Shown piece after piece: positions 53,652-62,120 of a stretch of DNA of 64,000 nucleotides. Position 1 is the stretch's first letter; the number at the start of each line of letters is the position of its first letter. Below the pieces are notes generated by a model. The model worked only from the letters and a program-made list of their open reading frames with translations, had not been told where the DNA came from and searched no databases. This DNA is from Aureibaculum sp. 2308TA14-22 (GTDB lineage Bacteria; Bacteroidota; Bacteroidia; Flavobacteriales; Flavobacteriaceae): NCBI RefSeq assembly GCF_040538665.1, contig NZ_JBEWXT010000001.1, positions 1,080,501 to 1,144,500 of the forward strand. Reading direction: 5' to 3'. The position numbers and the translations under genes are program-made.

Positions 53652-56600
53652 ATGACAACTAAAATATACTCATACGAGCTTAAATATTGGTTAAAGAAAC
53701 CAACGACATACATATATATATTTGTTTTCTTTGCTTTTGCTTTAGTAACCATGCTAGGAACAGGAGGTTTCTTTGATGGTCCTTCAACATCAACGAAACA
53801 ATTAAAACATTTAAACTCTCCTCTGGAAATAAATTCTTTATTACAGTTTTTTAATAAATTCTTTATGTTCCTTTTACCAGCAATTATCGGTACAACTATT
53901 TATAGGGATTATAAAAGTAGAATTCATAACATTCTGTACTCATTTCCAATAAGAAAGAGAAACTACTTATTTGGTAAGTTTTTAAGCGGATTTTCAATAG
54001 TTGCTTTAATTTCATTATTTGTAATAATAGCGTTATTTATTGGTGAACAAATGTTAGGTGTAAATAATCCAAAAATTGGAGAATTTAATATGTTAGGTTA
54101 TTTAAGTGCTTACTTTATTTACACGCTACCAAACTTATTTTTTTATGGATTACTCGTGTTTATGGGAGTTGCCATAACACGAAACATTTATACAGGTTTT
54201 GTAATAGTCATAGTATTGTTTTTAATCCAGATTATTATTGAAAATTTGCTTATTGGTAACTCTTTCTTAATAGCATTACTTGATCCTTTTGCACAAAATA
54301 CTACATTGTATGAAACAAAAATGTGGACTCTTTCTGATAAAAACTCGAAATTAATCCCCATTTCAGGCGTAGTACTATATAATAGGTTGTTTTGGATGGT
54401 TTCTATTTCGATTCTATTTATACTTTTTTATAAAAAATTTGCCCTAGTTCAGGAAGCCTTAAGTTTTAGACTTAAAAAGGCCAAGGGCCTAAGGATGGTA
54501 AAAAACAACTTCCAAAGCTCAGGTAAGGTGTATGTGTCTAAAGTAAAATACAATTTTAGCTTTTGGAATCAATTGAATGCAACGTTTAAGATTTCCAATT
54601 TAGAATTTAAGTATATTTTTAAAAACCCTTTATTCTATATTCTGGCGGTATTTGGAATGCTAACAATCGTATTTATACTTACAAAAGTAACCAATAAGGG
54701 TGATTTAATATTACTTCCTGTAACAAGAATAATGATATCTGGACCGGCATTTTTCTATACTATGGTTGTTACAATAATTACTTTTTTATTTTCAGGAATG
54801 CTTGTGCATAGAGCTAAGACATCTAGAATGGATCAATTAATTGATATGAGTCCAATCTCTAACTGGTCCTTAATGTTATCAAAAGTAGTCGCAATAATTA
54901 AAATACAGTTCGTGCTTTTGGTAATTTTGATGTTTTGTGGTATTGCCATACAGATATATAACAATTACTTCCATTTTGAATTAGGGCTTTACACATTTCA
55001 TTTGTTTGTCGTCATTTTCCCAATATTGATTGTGTGGGCATTTACATCGGTATTTATGCATACTTTGATACCAAAACTATACTTAAGTTTATTTATCCTC
55101 ATAATTGGATTATTCAGTGTCGGTAGTTTAGATCTAATAGGTATTGATACTAACTTATTAAAATTCAATACACCTCCTAAAGCAAATTATAGTGATTTAA
55201 ATGGCTATGGTAACGGTCTTTTTGGACATACGCTGGTTCAAATGTATTGGTTTGTTTTTGGTTGCATATTAATGATTTTGTCTTACCTATTATGGAAAAG
55301 AGGTATTACATTTTCATTTAAGGAAAGAGTTTTACAAATGAAGGCACGCTTTACAGGAAAAATTCAAATTTTTACAAGTATTTTTTTAACGGCCTTTATT
55401 ACTTTGGGACTTTCAATATATAAATCAGAAGGTAAAATTCAATTTTCTCAGAAAAAACAAAATGCAATACTATCTAACTTCCATAAGAAATTTGATAAGT
55501 ATAAAAATATTAAACAACCAAAAATAACAGCAGTTAAAATAAACATGAATATTTTTCCTAGGAGTAATACTTTTAACGCAAACGGTACATATACAATTGT
55601 CAATAATTCCGAAAAAAATATTGATACACTACTCATAAAAACCGGTTTTGATGAAAACACCAATTATACAATAAGCGAATCAAACAAGGTTTTAATTGAA
55701 GATAAAATGATGCAATTCAAAGTTCACGTGTTAAAAAAACCGTTAGTTCATCATGATACCTTAACACTAAATTTCGACATTGAAAACAAAGAAAACTCGG
55801 TATTTGAAAGAAATTCAAGTGCCCTTAAAAATGGTACATATATTCTTAATGACGCACTTCCAAGGCTTGAGTATATTGGTGATGAATTTAAAAAACATCC
55901 TTCAGATAGTACCGTTACTAAATACCATTATACAGCATCGGATAGCGACTTAGTTGATTTTGAAGCAATCATAAGCACAAGTGCTGATCAAATAGCAATT
56001 GCACCGGGATATCTGCAAAAAAAATGGAAAGAAAATGGTCGTAGTTATTTTCATTATAAAATGAATAAAAAAATAAAATTTCTATTCGCATTTAATTCGG
56101 GAAAATTTGAAATAAAGAAGGAAAAGCATAAAGGCGTAAATCTTGAAATATATCATCACAAAAACCATAATTATAATAATGATAAAATAATTGATGGTTT
56201 GAAGGCAGCAATAGACTACAATACAAAATACTTTAGTGATTATCAACATCAAGAGGCACGTGTTATAGAATTTCCTCTTTCAGAGGGAACTTACGCAACT
56301 ACGATGGCTAATTCAATTCCTATGTCAGAAGTTAGGTTTATAATAAATTCAAATGGGGATACCGATAAGATGGACTTATCTTTTTATATGCCGGCACATG
56401 AATTAACACATCAATGGTGGGGAAACCAAGTCGTTTCGGCTGATGCTTTAGGGGCGAAAATGCTTACCGAGAGTATAACTGAATATATAAGTTATAAAAT
56501 TTATAAAAAATATTTTGGTGAAGAAAAAGGAATGAGTTTTTTAAAATTTCAGCGAAGTAGATATTTGAGGGGGAGAACCCGTGAGGATGGTACTGAAAAT

Positions 56601-57152
56601 CCATTGTACCTTGTAAATGAAGACCAAATGTATATTTCTTATGGTAAAGGTACAATTGCTTTTAATACTTTGAGTCACTATTTGGGAGAAGAGAATCTAA
56701 ACAAAATTCTTAAAAATTTTCTAGACTCATATAAATTTAGAACCAACAAATATCCAACTTCAATTGATTTGATTAATGAATTGAAAACGTCGGTACCAAA
56801 AAATTTACAATACTTAATAATTGATATGTTTGAAACAATAACATTTTATGAAAATAAAATTAATAGTGCAAAAATGGTATCTAGGAATAAAGAAAAATTT
56901 ACAATTGAAGTTGATTTAGAAGTTTTAAAGTATAGAAATGGTAATGTAGGTGCTCCCTTAAAACTTAATGATTATATCGAGCTCGGATTCTATACCAGCA
57001 GCGGAAAATTAATTTCTATTGAAAAGAAAAAAATAATGAAGGCCAATAGTAAATTATTTTTTCAACTAGATGTTCATCCGTCTAAAGTTATTCTTGATCC
57101 CAATTATTTAGTAATTGATAAAAACATTGATGATAATCATTTTGAGCTCTAA
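53652..57152 (+). CDS. ABC-2 permease fused to an M1-type metallopeptidase
   Basis: This 1166-residue protein is a two-part permease. The first half has about twelve membrane segments in two six-helix ABC-2 sets (about 20-260 and 325-590). The second half is an extracytoplasmic beta-rich M1 region with the zinc motif HELTHQWWG (His916-His920). The third ligand Glu in KMLTESITEY comes after 19 residues, one more than the canonical HExxH-x18-E. The GxMEN exopeptidase motif is replaced by GTYATTMANSIPMSE. The catalytic domain probably faces the periplasm. The peptidase may cleave peptides exported by or reaching the transporter. The fusion type is known in Bacteroidota, but its substrate is not. 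Confidence 0.9.
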   Translation: MTTKIYSYELKYWLKKPTTYIYIFVFFAFALVTMLGTGGFFDGPSTSTKQLKHLNSPLEINSLLQFFNKFFMFLLPAIIGTTIYRDYKSRIHNILYSFPIRKRNYLFGKFLSGFSIVALISLFVIIALFIGEQMLGVNNPKIGEFNMLGYLSAYFIYTLPNLFFYGLLVFMGVAITRNIYTGFVIVIVLFLIQIIIENLLIGNSFLIALLDPFAQNTTLYETKMWTLSDKNSKLIPISGVVLYNRLFWMVSISILFILFYKKFALVQEALSFRLKKAKGLRMVKNNFQSSGKVYVSKVKYNFSFWNQLNATFKISNLEFKYIFKNPLFYILAVFGMLTIVFILTKVTNKGDLILLPVTRIMISGPAFFYTMVVTIITFLFSGMLVHRAKTSRMDQLIDMSPISNWSLMLSKVVAIIKIQFVLLVILMFCGIAIQIYNNYFHFELGLYTFHLFVVIFPILIVWAFTSVFMHTLIPKLYLSLFILIIGLFSVGSLDLIGIDTNLLKFNTPPKANYSDLNGYGNGLFGHTLVQMYWFVFGCILMILSYLLWKRGITFSFKERVLQMKARFTGKIQIFTSIFLTAFITLGLSIYKSEGKIQFSQKKQNAILSNFHKKFDKYKNIKQPKITAVKINMNIFPRSNTFNANGTYTIVNNSEKNIDTLLIKTGFDENTNYTISESNKVLIEDKMMQFKVHVLKKPLVHHDTLTLNFDIENKENSVFERNSSALKNGTYILNDALPRLEYIGDEFKKHPSDSTVTKYHYTASDSDLVDFEAIISTSADQIAIAPGYLQKKWKENGRSYFHYKMNKKIKFLFAFNSGKFEIKKEKHKGVNLEIYHHKNHNYNNDKIIDGLKAAIDYNTKYFSDYQHQEARVIEFPLSEGTYATTMANSIPMSEVRFIINSNGDTDKMDLSFYMPAHELTHQWWGNQVVSADALGAKMLTESITEYISYKIYKKYFGEEKGMSFLKFQRSRYLRGRTREDGTENPLYLVNEDQMYISYGKGTIAFNTLSHYLGEENLNKILKNFLDSYKFRTNKYPTSIDLINELKTSVPKNLQYLIIDMFETITFYENKINSAKMVSRNKEKFTIEVDLEVLKYRNGNVGAPLKLNDYIELGFYTSSGKLISIEKKKIMKANSKLFFQLDVHPSKVILDPNYLVIDKNIDDNHFEL

Positions 57153-57193
57153 TACGAAGAACTCTTTTATAATTATAAAGTTTAAAAATATAA

Positions 57194-58108
57194 ATGTTTA
57201 AAGAAATGAGAACTAAGTTTTTAATTACGTTATTATTTATAACTTCATTTATCGAAGGCCAAGAAATGAAATTCACATACGATAATTTTGACAATGAAGT
57301 TTTAAAATATAAGCCAATACAAAGGGAAAATGTTTCTGATGAGGATTACAAAAATGGTTTATTTAAATTAAATGAGACTAAATTATCAGTAAAATATAAT
57401 GCTTCAAATTTAAATAGTGGTGATTTTTGGAATATCACTATGGCATTTGTAAATCTAAAAGAACCTAAATCAAATATCAAAATCGCATTTACGAAGGCCA
57501 TTAGTTTTAGTAATAATAATGTTTGCTTATACGTTGATAAATTTGGACCATCCGGTTTGGATAAAATAATCACGGAAACATTCAATAACTTCTATAAAGG
57601 TTGTAAAAAAGAACGCACAAAAAAAACTGTACTTGATTTAGAAGCTTATTCTGAAAAAGGAAACTTCAATTTGGACTTAATAGTGTTAATTAATTATGTT
57701 AAATCTAACGATCAATATTACAGACAAATGAAAGGTAAATATTACGAGAACCCAATACAACTTAAAAAACAAAGAAAACTTGATCTTAAAAATCAACGAA
57801 TTATTGATTCTCTATTCAATATTCATCAAACTTATATAGGCAGAACTTTAGTGGGAGAAGAATTTACGAATGTTATGTGGAGTGTTATTCAACATTCTAA
57901 TGTAAAAATGATGGAAAAATACCTGCCTATTGTATACGAAGCTTATACCAAAAAAGAAATAGAGGTAGTAGCATTAAAAATGTTAATCGATAGATTCTAC
58001 GGACTGAAATATGGCTATCAAATTTTTGGAAGTCAAAATGGTTTTGGATTTGAAATGGCTGAACCAAGAAAAAGAAAAGAAATAATTGAAAAATATAAAA
58101 TTCATTAA
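57194..58108 (+). CDS. Secreted protein of unknown function, module member
   Basis: This 304-residue exported protein has an N-terminal signal peptide after a short basic stretch (RTKFLITLLFITSFIEGQ). The ATG at 57206 is an equally good start. The mature part is a mix of beta and helical sequence (FWNITMAFVNLKEPKSNIKIAF; KGKYYENPIQLKKQRKLDLKNQ). It lies 42 nt after the permease-peptidase gene, in the same direction, so it is probably co-expressed. I recognise no domain. It could be a substrate-binding or accessory subunit. Confidence 0.6.
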   Translation: MFKEMRTKFLITLLFITSFIEGQEMKFTYDNFDNEVLKYKPIQRENVSDEDYKNGLFKLNETKLSVKYNASNLNSGDFWNITMAFVNLKEPKSNIKIAFTKAISFSNNNVCLYVDKFGPSGLDKIITETFNNFYKGCKKERTKKTVLDLEAYSEKGNFNLDLIVLINYVKSNDQYYRQMKGKYYENPIQLKKQRKLDLKNQRIIDSLFNIHQTYIGRTLVGEEFTNVMWSVIQHSNVKMMEKYLPIVYEAYTKKEIEVVALKMLIDRFYGLKYGYQIFGSQNGFGFEMAEPRKRKEIIEKYKIH

Positions 58109-58318
58109 AATTTAGATTGATCTGTTTTTTATAAAAAGAATTATAATCAAAACTAGCTGATTATAAATATTGATAATAAATAACGCCTTATGTATTAAAT
58201 TACATTTTACTCAAATGACAAAAACCCGAATAATGAATTCGAAAAATTGAGGAAAAATAATTTGGTAAAAGTAAAATTATCGCTGGATTGAAAATGGCTA
58301 CTAAAAATAGAACATAAA

Positions 58319-58957
58319 TTGAAATTTGACAAGAAAAAATACAAAATATATACATGGAAGCATTGGGTTAATTTACATTGGATACTAAATCCAGGAATGG
58401 CTATTAACGAGTTAGTTTTTGGTCAACGTATACCAAAATTGAGCATAGTACACAAAACTTTCGACAAAAATAAATCGGAAAGAAGATATGTTTATTGCCC
58501 TAATTGCTATACGCTTCATGATGTAAGAATTTGGGAAATTCAAAATGGTGTAGCCCTAAAAAATTGGTTTGGACTTTATTGTTCGAATTGTGGCAAAATT
58601 ATTCCTTGTTTAATTAACATCCTGAGTTTAACCATTCTTATTTTTACTTACCCAGTTAGAGTACTATTTATAAAAAAACTTAAATCGAAATGGTTAAAAA
58701 AACAAGTAAAAAGATATGAGCGTATAGACTTTAAAAAGTTACAAAATCCTCTTGATAAGAAAACTTGGATAAAACTCGGTTTAAAGTGGGGTGCAATTAT
58801 GTTTTTTATACTAACATTTGTTTTCCCTTATTTTGATTGGGTTGGAGGAACTTTTAAAAGCATATTTCTTATTCCACCTCTTTGGGGTATGCTCGGCCAT
58901 AAATTTAGAGGTTCTTTGAAATTCTTTACTAAAAAGATCAAAGGTAAAAAAGAATAA
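58319..58957 (+). CDS. Zinc-ribbon membrane protein of unknown function
   Basis: This 212-residue protein starts at TTG 58319. The N-terminal half has a CxxC-type zinc ribbon: VYCPNCYTLHDVRIWE and LYCSNCGKIIPC hold four (or five) metal-ligand cysteines about 27 residues apart. One membrane segment follows (ILSLTILIFTYPVRVLF), then a basic cytoplasmic stretch (KLKSKWLKKQVKRYE), then a second membrane pair (WGAIMFFILTFVFPYFDW). Function is unknown. It is the last gene of the island and may be part of the same module. Confidence 0.6.
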   Translation: MKFDKKKYKIYTWKHWVNLHWILNPGMAINELVFGQRIPKLSIVHKTFDKNKSERRYVYCPNCYTLHDVRIWEIQNGVALKNWFGLYCSNCGKIIPCLINILSLTILIFTYPVRVLFIKKLKSKWLKKQVKRYERIDFKKLQNPLDKKTWIKLGLKWGAIMFFILTFVFPYFDWVGGTFKSIFLIPPLWGMLGHKFRGSLKFFTKKIKGKKE

Positions 58958-58978
58958 ACGTTAATAAAATACAAGATA

Positions 58979-58993
58979 CCTATTAGGTTACCT
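58979..58993 (+). repeat. Island-end copy of CCTATTNGGTTACCT
   Basis: CCTATTAGGTTACCT differs at one base from 45176-45190. Both copies lie within 110 bp of a tRNA-Ser fragment, so they may be parts of the integration boundary. Confidence 0.45.
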
Positions 58994-59053
58994 AATCATT
59001 TTGTTGATAACTATTTAATTCAATACTAGTCTATTAAGAAATTGCGGGTAGTT

Positions 59054-59069
59054 CCTCTTTCTCCGCTGA
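59054..59069 (+). repeat. Third copy of the tRNA-Ser 3' end (putative att site)
   Basis: CCTCTTTCTCCGCTGA is identical to 45058-45073, including the four bases beyond the tRNA end. Weaker similarity extends 10 bp further upstream. Confidence 0.7.
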
Positions 59070-59099
59070 TCAAGCATAACTTTAGAACAGCTTGAAAAT

Positions 59100-59131
59100 A
59101 AAATCCATCAAGTTTACTTGAGTGGGATTTT
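59100..59131 (+). terminator. Hairpin after the third tRNA fragment
   Basis: AAAATCC..CAAG-ttta-CTTG..GGGATTTT forms an interrupted hairpin ending in T. Like copies 1 and 2, the tRNA fragment is followed by a terminator-like fold. Confidence 0.5.
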
Positions 59132-59302
59132 CAGTTTTAAGTTGTCAATTCAGCCAGAATTGAAAGTTATATTTGCAGTATATGGTTTGAGGGATCACGA
59201 TCCCGAGTACTCGGGGGAGTAATCTCCAGTTTACTTTCGTAATTAAGGAAAAAAATAGACATGCCAAGTATGCCCTAGCACTTGAAAATCATAATTTTAT
59301 TT

Positions 59303-61999
59303 TTAATCATCACCTAAATTATGAATAGTACTATGTATTTTTCCTTCAGTTTCTTTTCCTTCTTTATTTTTTAAGGTAAACACTATTTCCATTTGCCATA
59401 CAGGTTTCATGTTTGGAATAGAGAGCATTACTGTTTTACCGTCAGCTATTAATTCTGCTTTTTCCAGTTTTATTTCTTTTGTATTATAACGTTCCGAGCC
59501 ATAATTTCTGGTTCGCTTGAGAGCCCATGTTTTAATGAAGAAATTAGAAATGTCCTCTGCAGATTTTTTGTCCAACAGGGTGGAAAATTCTAATCTAACA
59601 CCTTTTTTTACTGCATTTATTTTGACTGGTGCTATAACGGGCTTTCCAGTATATCTTATTCTATATAAACCTCCAGGTTCTGTTGTTTGTTGGGTACCCC
59701 ATGCAGACATACCACATAAATAAAGTTGTCCATCAGTCGGATGAAAGCGACCTCTCATAACGCCTGTTGGAAAAATAGGAATGGGTAATTCAAAGAAAGA
59801 GCCTTGCATTTGACCATTCACTTTTTCATGTGGCACAAGGTATACCTTTCCATAACCATAAGAAAAGTTTAGTAGTCCACCATTAAACGGACCCCATTTT
59901 TCACTATCTACCCATAACAGCTCAGAAGGAGAACGATCCATTTCTTTATCTACCCAAGCCATAGGAGGAATCATCGCTGCATCTGAACTATCTGCAGGAG
60001 GATTGTATCCATACATGTTTCCATAAAACCCATTAGTGTCAACCCAGTTTATTCTATTCATTGGATTCCAATGACCTTCTTGATCGGTGACTACAAAACT
60101 ACCATCTGGATTTATACATACACCATTGGCCGCTCTAAAACCATTTGCTATAATTTCAGTCTGCATTCCATCTTTACTTACCTTAAGTAATGTGCCATGA
60201 TGTGGTACCAGTGCTTTACGGGCATGTCTACCACTTTTCGCATAATAAAAATTACCGTTTGAATCGGTTTGTAAGCCCATGGCAAATTCATGAAAATGGT
60301 CGGTTACTTGATGATCACTGTTGAAACTTTCATAAAAATCAGTCTCTTCATCATTGTTTAAGTCCCTAAGGATAACGATTTGATCTCTGCAAGTCACATA
60401 TATTTGTTCATCAACCACTTTGATTCCAAGGGGTTGAAACAACCCTGTGGCTATTCTTTTCCATGTGAGTTTTCCTGAATTGTCTGTTAATCCTTTAATC
60501 AACCAAATATCACCTTCTGTACAACTCACTACCGCTTTGTTGTCATCAGCAAAAAAATCGATACCACTCATTCGTAATCTGCTGTACCATTTGTTGTCTT
60601 TCGGTGCTGTAAGCACGTCAGCAATAAATGGCCCATCAGTATTTAAAGGCACAATTTCAGTGGTTAAAACTTCGGAATAATTAGGTTTTCCTCCTTTTGT
60701 GAATTTGCTTAGAGAAACTGGGGTAGAAGAACTTTTTGAAAACGCTTTGAGCCCAACCGAAGACTCTGAAATAAATAGCTTCAATTCAATTTCATCCGTT
60801 TTTGGAATCGCTAGTATAATATATCCATTCTCTTGAACCAATTGTCCAGGTTTACCAATTAGCTCTACTCCAACACCAACTGGTGCTATTCTCATCTTGA
60901 GCGGCACATCGACATCTTTAAGATTCAGTGTGCGTGTAAATATATTTTGTTCATTTAGCTTTTCCAATCCAAATTCTTCTAACACCTCAGTGTTACCAAC
61001 GGTATAAGAAACTATGGTATGCTCCTCATATTGATAAATGCCTTTATATTTTGCCCATTTTCTAGGTAAAGGACCAAATTTTCTTCCATCTTTGCCTTTA
61101 AATCTAGGATCGTCAAAAGAACCAGTTTCAGGATTAGCCCAACCTGGTGCCACTGGGTTTTCGAAATGTAAATTTCCAATAGTTGCAGGAGAAATATTAT
61201 GCTTACCATTGAGCAATATTCCATTCCAATCTATAAAACCTTCACCAGACCAACCACCAGCAACTCTAAACAGATCATGGTCAAAAATAGCCCATGCATT
61301 TCCTCCTGCTACGCCACCAGAACCTTTATCTAATCTAATGGCGATACCTTTGTAAGCCATATTAGCTTTAGAAAAATCTTCATTAGCTAAAGGAGATTTT
61401 CCGCTAGATCTTTCAATGGGTGAAGTGCCTTCTTTAACCAATTCATAGGTGTTGATTAAAAAATTTCCATAATCCATTGCTCTCCATGGTTCTGAAACTT
61501 TGGGCTGTGGCCCAATAGACGAGCCCACTGGCAAACTTTCTAAGTAACTCTTGTCAATAGCAACATATTCTTCGGGATTGTTTTCTTTGATGAATTCCTC
61601 TCTGATATAATGAATGATATCATACTTTTCTCTTGGTACCAGCTGAACTTGTGGCGGCATAGTAGCAAACCCATGCGTAATAGTTTGGTACATTGAAAAA
61701 GGATCGTTACCTACTTTAAATTTGTCATTCCAAAATTTAGTGGCGGTGGGTATGGCTCCTTCGTCTTTTATATTTCCATGACAATTATGACAGGAAAATT
61801 GATATGCTTCTTTACCACGTCTATATGACCCTTCATTTAAGTCTTGTAGTATTGCTGCATGGTCAATATTTTGCTCATATTCCGAAACTTGATCAGGTTT
61901 TAGGGTAAATGACACATCTTTATGCCATTCCTTTTTTTCGTTACAAGAAACCAGGAAGAGACAAAAAGCTATTCCCACTAATTTCAATATGGTTTTCAT
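59303..61999 (-). CDS. Lipoprotein cytochrome c with DUF6797 domain
   Basis: This 898-residue protein has a lipoprotein signal (FCLFLVSC, Cys19) and a c-type heme motif CHNCH at 70-74 in the N-terminal cytochrome domain (about 55-140, with a Met ligand in FATMPPQ). DUF6797 follows (GKHNISPATIGNLHFE; GLEKLNEQNIFTRTLN). A sorbosone-dehydrogenase-like beta-propeller occupies about 480-770 (FHEFAMGLQTDSNGNFYYAK; GVCINPDGSFVVTDQEGHW). It may be a periplasmic dehydrogenase or sugar-binding redox protein. The substrate is not shown. It is divergent from a Tat-exported aminotransferase-fold enzyme. Confidence 0.88.
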   Translation of the reverse strand: MKTILKLVGIAFCLFLVSCNEKKEWHKDVSFTLKPDQVSEYEQNIDHAAILQDLNEGSYRRGKEAYQFSCHNCHGNIKDEGAIPTATKFWNDKFKVGNDPFSMYQTITHGFATMPPQVQLVPREKYDIIHYIREEFIKENNPEEYVAIDKSYLESLPVGSSIGPQPKVSEPWRAMDYGNFLINTYELVKEGTSPIERSSGKSPLANEDFSKANMAYKGIAIRLDKGSGGVAGGNAWAIFDHDLFRVAGGWSGEGFIDWNGILLNGKHNISPATIGNLHFENPVAPGWANPETGSFDDPRFKGKDGRKFGPLPRKWAKYKGIYQYEEHTIVSYTVGNTEVLEEFGLEKLNEQNIFTRTLNLKDVDVPLKMRIAPVGVGVELIGKPGQLVQENGYIILAIPKTDEIELKLFISESSVGLKAFSKSSSTPVSLSKFTKGGKPNYSEVLTTEIVPLNTDGPFIADVLTAPKDNKWYSRLRMSGIDFFADDNKAVVSCTEGDIWLIKGLTDNSGKLTWKRIATGLFQPLGIKVVDEQIYVTCRDQIVILRDLNNDEETDFYESFNSDHQVTDHFHEFAMGLQTDSNGNFYYAKSGRHARKALVPHHGTLLKVSKDGMQTEIIANGFRAANGVCINPDGSFVVTDQEGHWNPMNRINWVDTNGFYGNMYGYNPPADSSDAAMIPPMAWVDKEMDRSPSELLWVDSEKWGPFNGGLLNFSYGYGKVYLVPHEKVNGQMQGSFFELPIPIFPTGVMRGRFHPTDGQLYLCGMSAWGTQQTTEPGGLYRIRYTGKPVIAPVKINAVKKGVRLEFSTLLDKKSAEDISNFFIKTWALKRTRNYGSERYNTKEIKLEKAELIADGKTVMLSIPNMKPVWQMEIVFTLKNKEGKETEGKIHSTIHNLGDD

Positions 62000-62120
62000 T
62001 TGGTTGGTTGTTTATTGTTACAATAAATATCTAAATATTTTCTAACTTTAACAAATAGATAAAATGTTTACCTATTGAGTCTCCAGAAAACTAAAAAACG
62101 TATTTTATATTTAATTAAAA

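Larger units (their letters stand above)
44871..59070. mobile_element. Putative genomic island integrated at tRNA-Ser
   Basis: The tRNA-Ser 3' end (44871-44887) is repeated exactly at 45054-45070 and again, 16 of 16 over its core, at 59054-59069. About 14 kb therefore lies between the second and third copies, the usual sign of site-specific integration into a tRNA gene. The interior is AT-richer than the flanks and carries accessory functions. No integrase or excisionase is visible, so the element is probably immobile or was moved in trans. Boundaries are inferred from the repeats only. Confidence 0.6.
58958..59302. other. 345-bp gap: island end
   Basis: The gap holds a copy of the island-start motif (58979-58993), the third tRNA-Ser fragment (59054-59069), a hairpin (59100-59131) and a sequence resembling 45030-45056 (59193-59231, GGGATCACGATCCC ... 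GAGTAATC). No gene is visible. Confidence 0.55.

Noticed and set aside
44802-59070. Search for an integrase, transposase or phage genes in the island
   Set aside because: All frames of length in the interval are accounted for by the genes listed. None has a tyrosine or serine recombinase motif, so the mobility claim rests on the repeats alone.
59193-59231. Possible fourth tRNA-Ser fragment
   Set aside because: The similarity to 45030-45056 is patchy and the diagnostic TTTCTCC block is missing.
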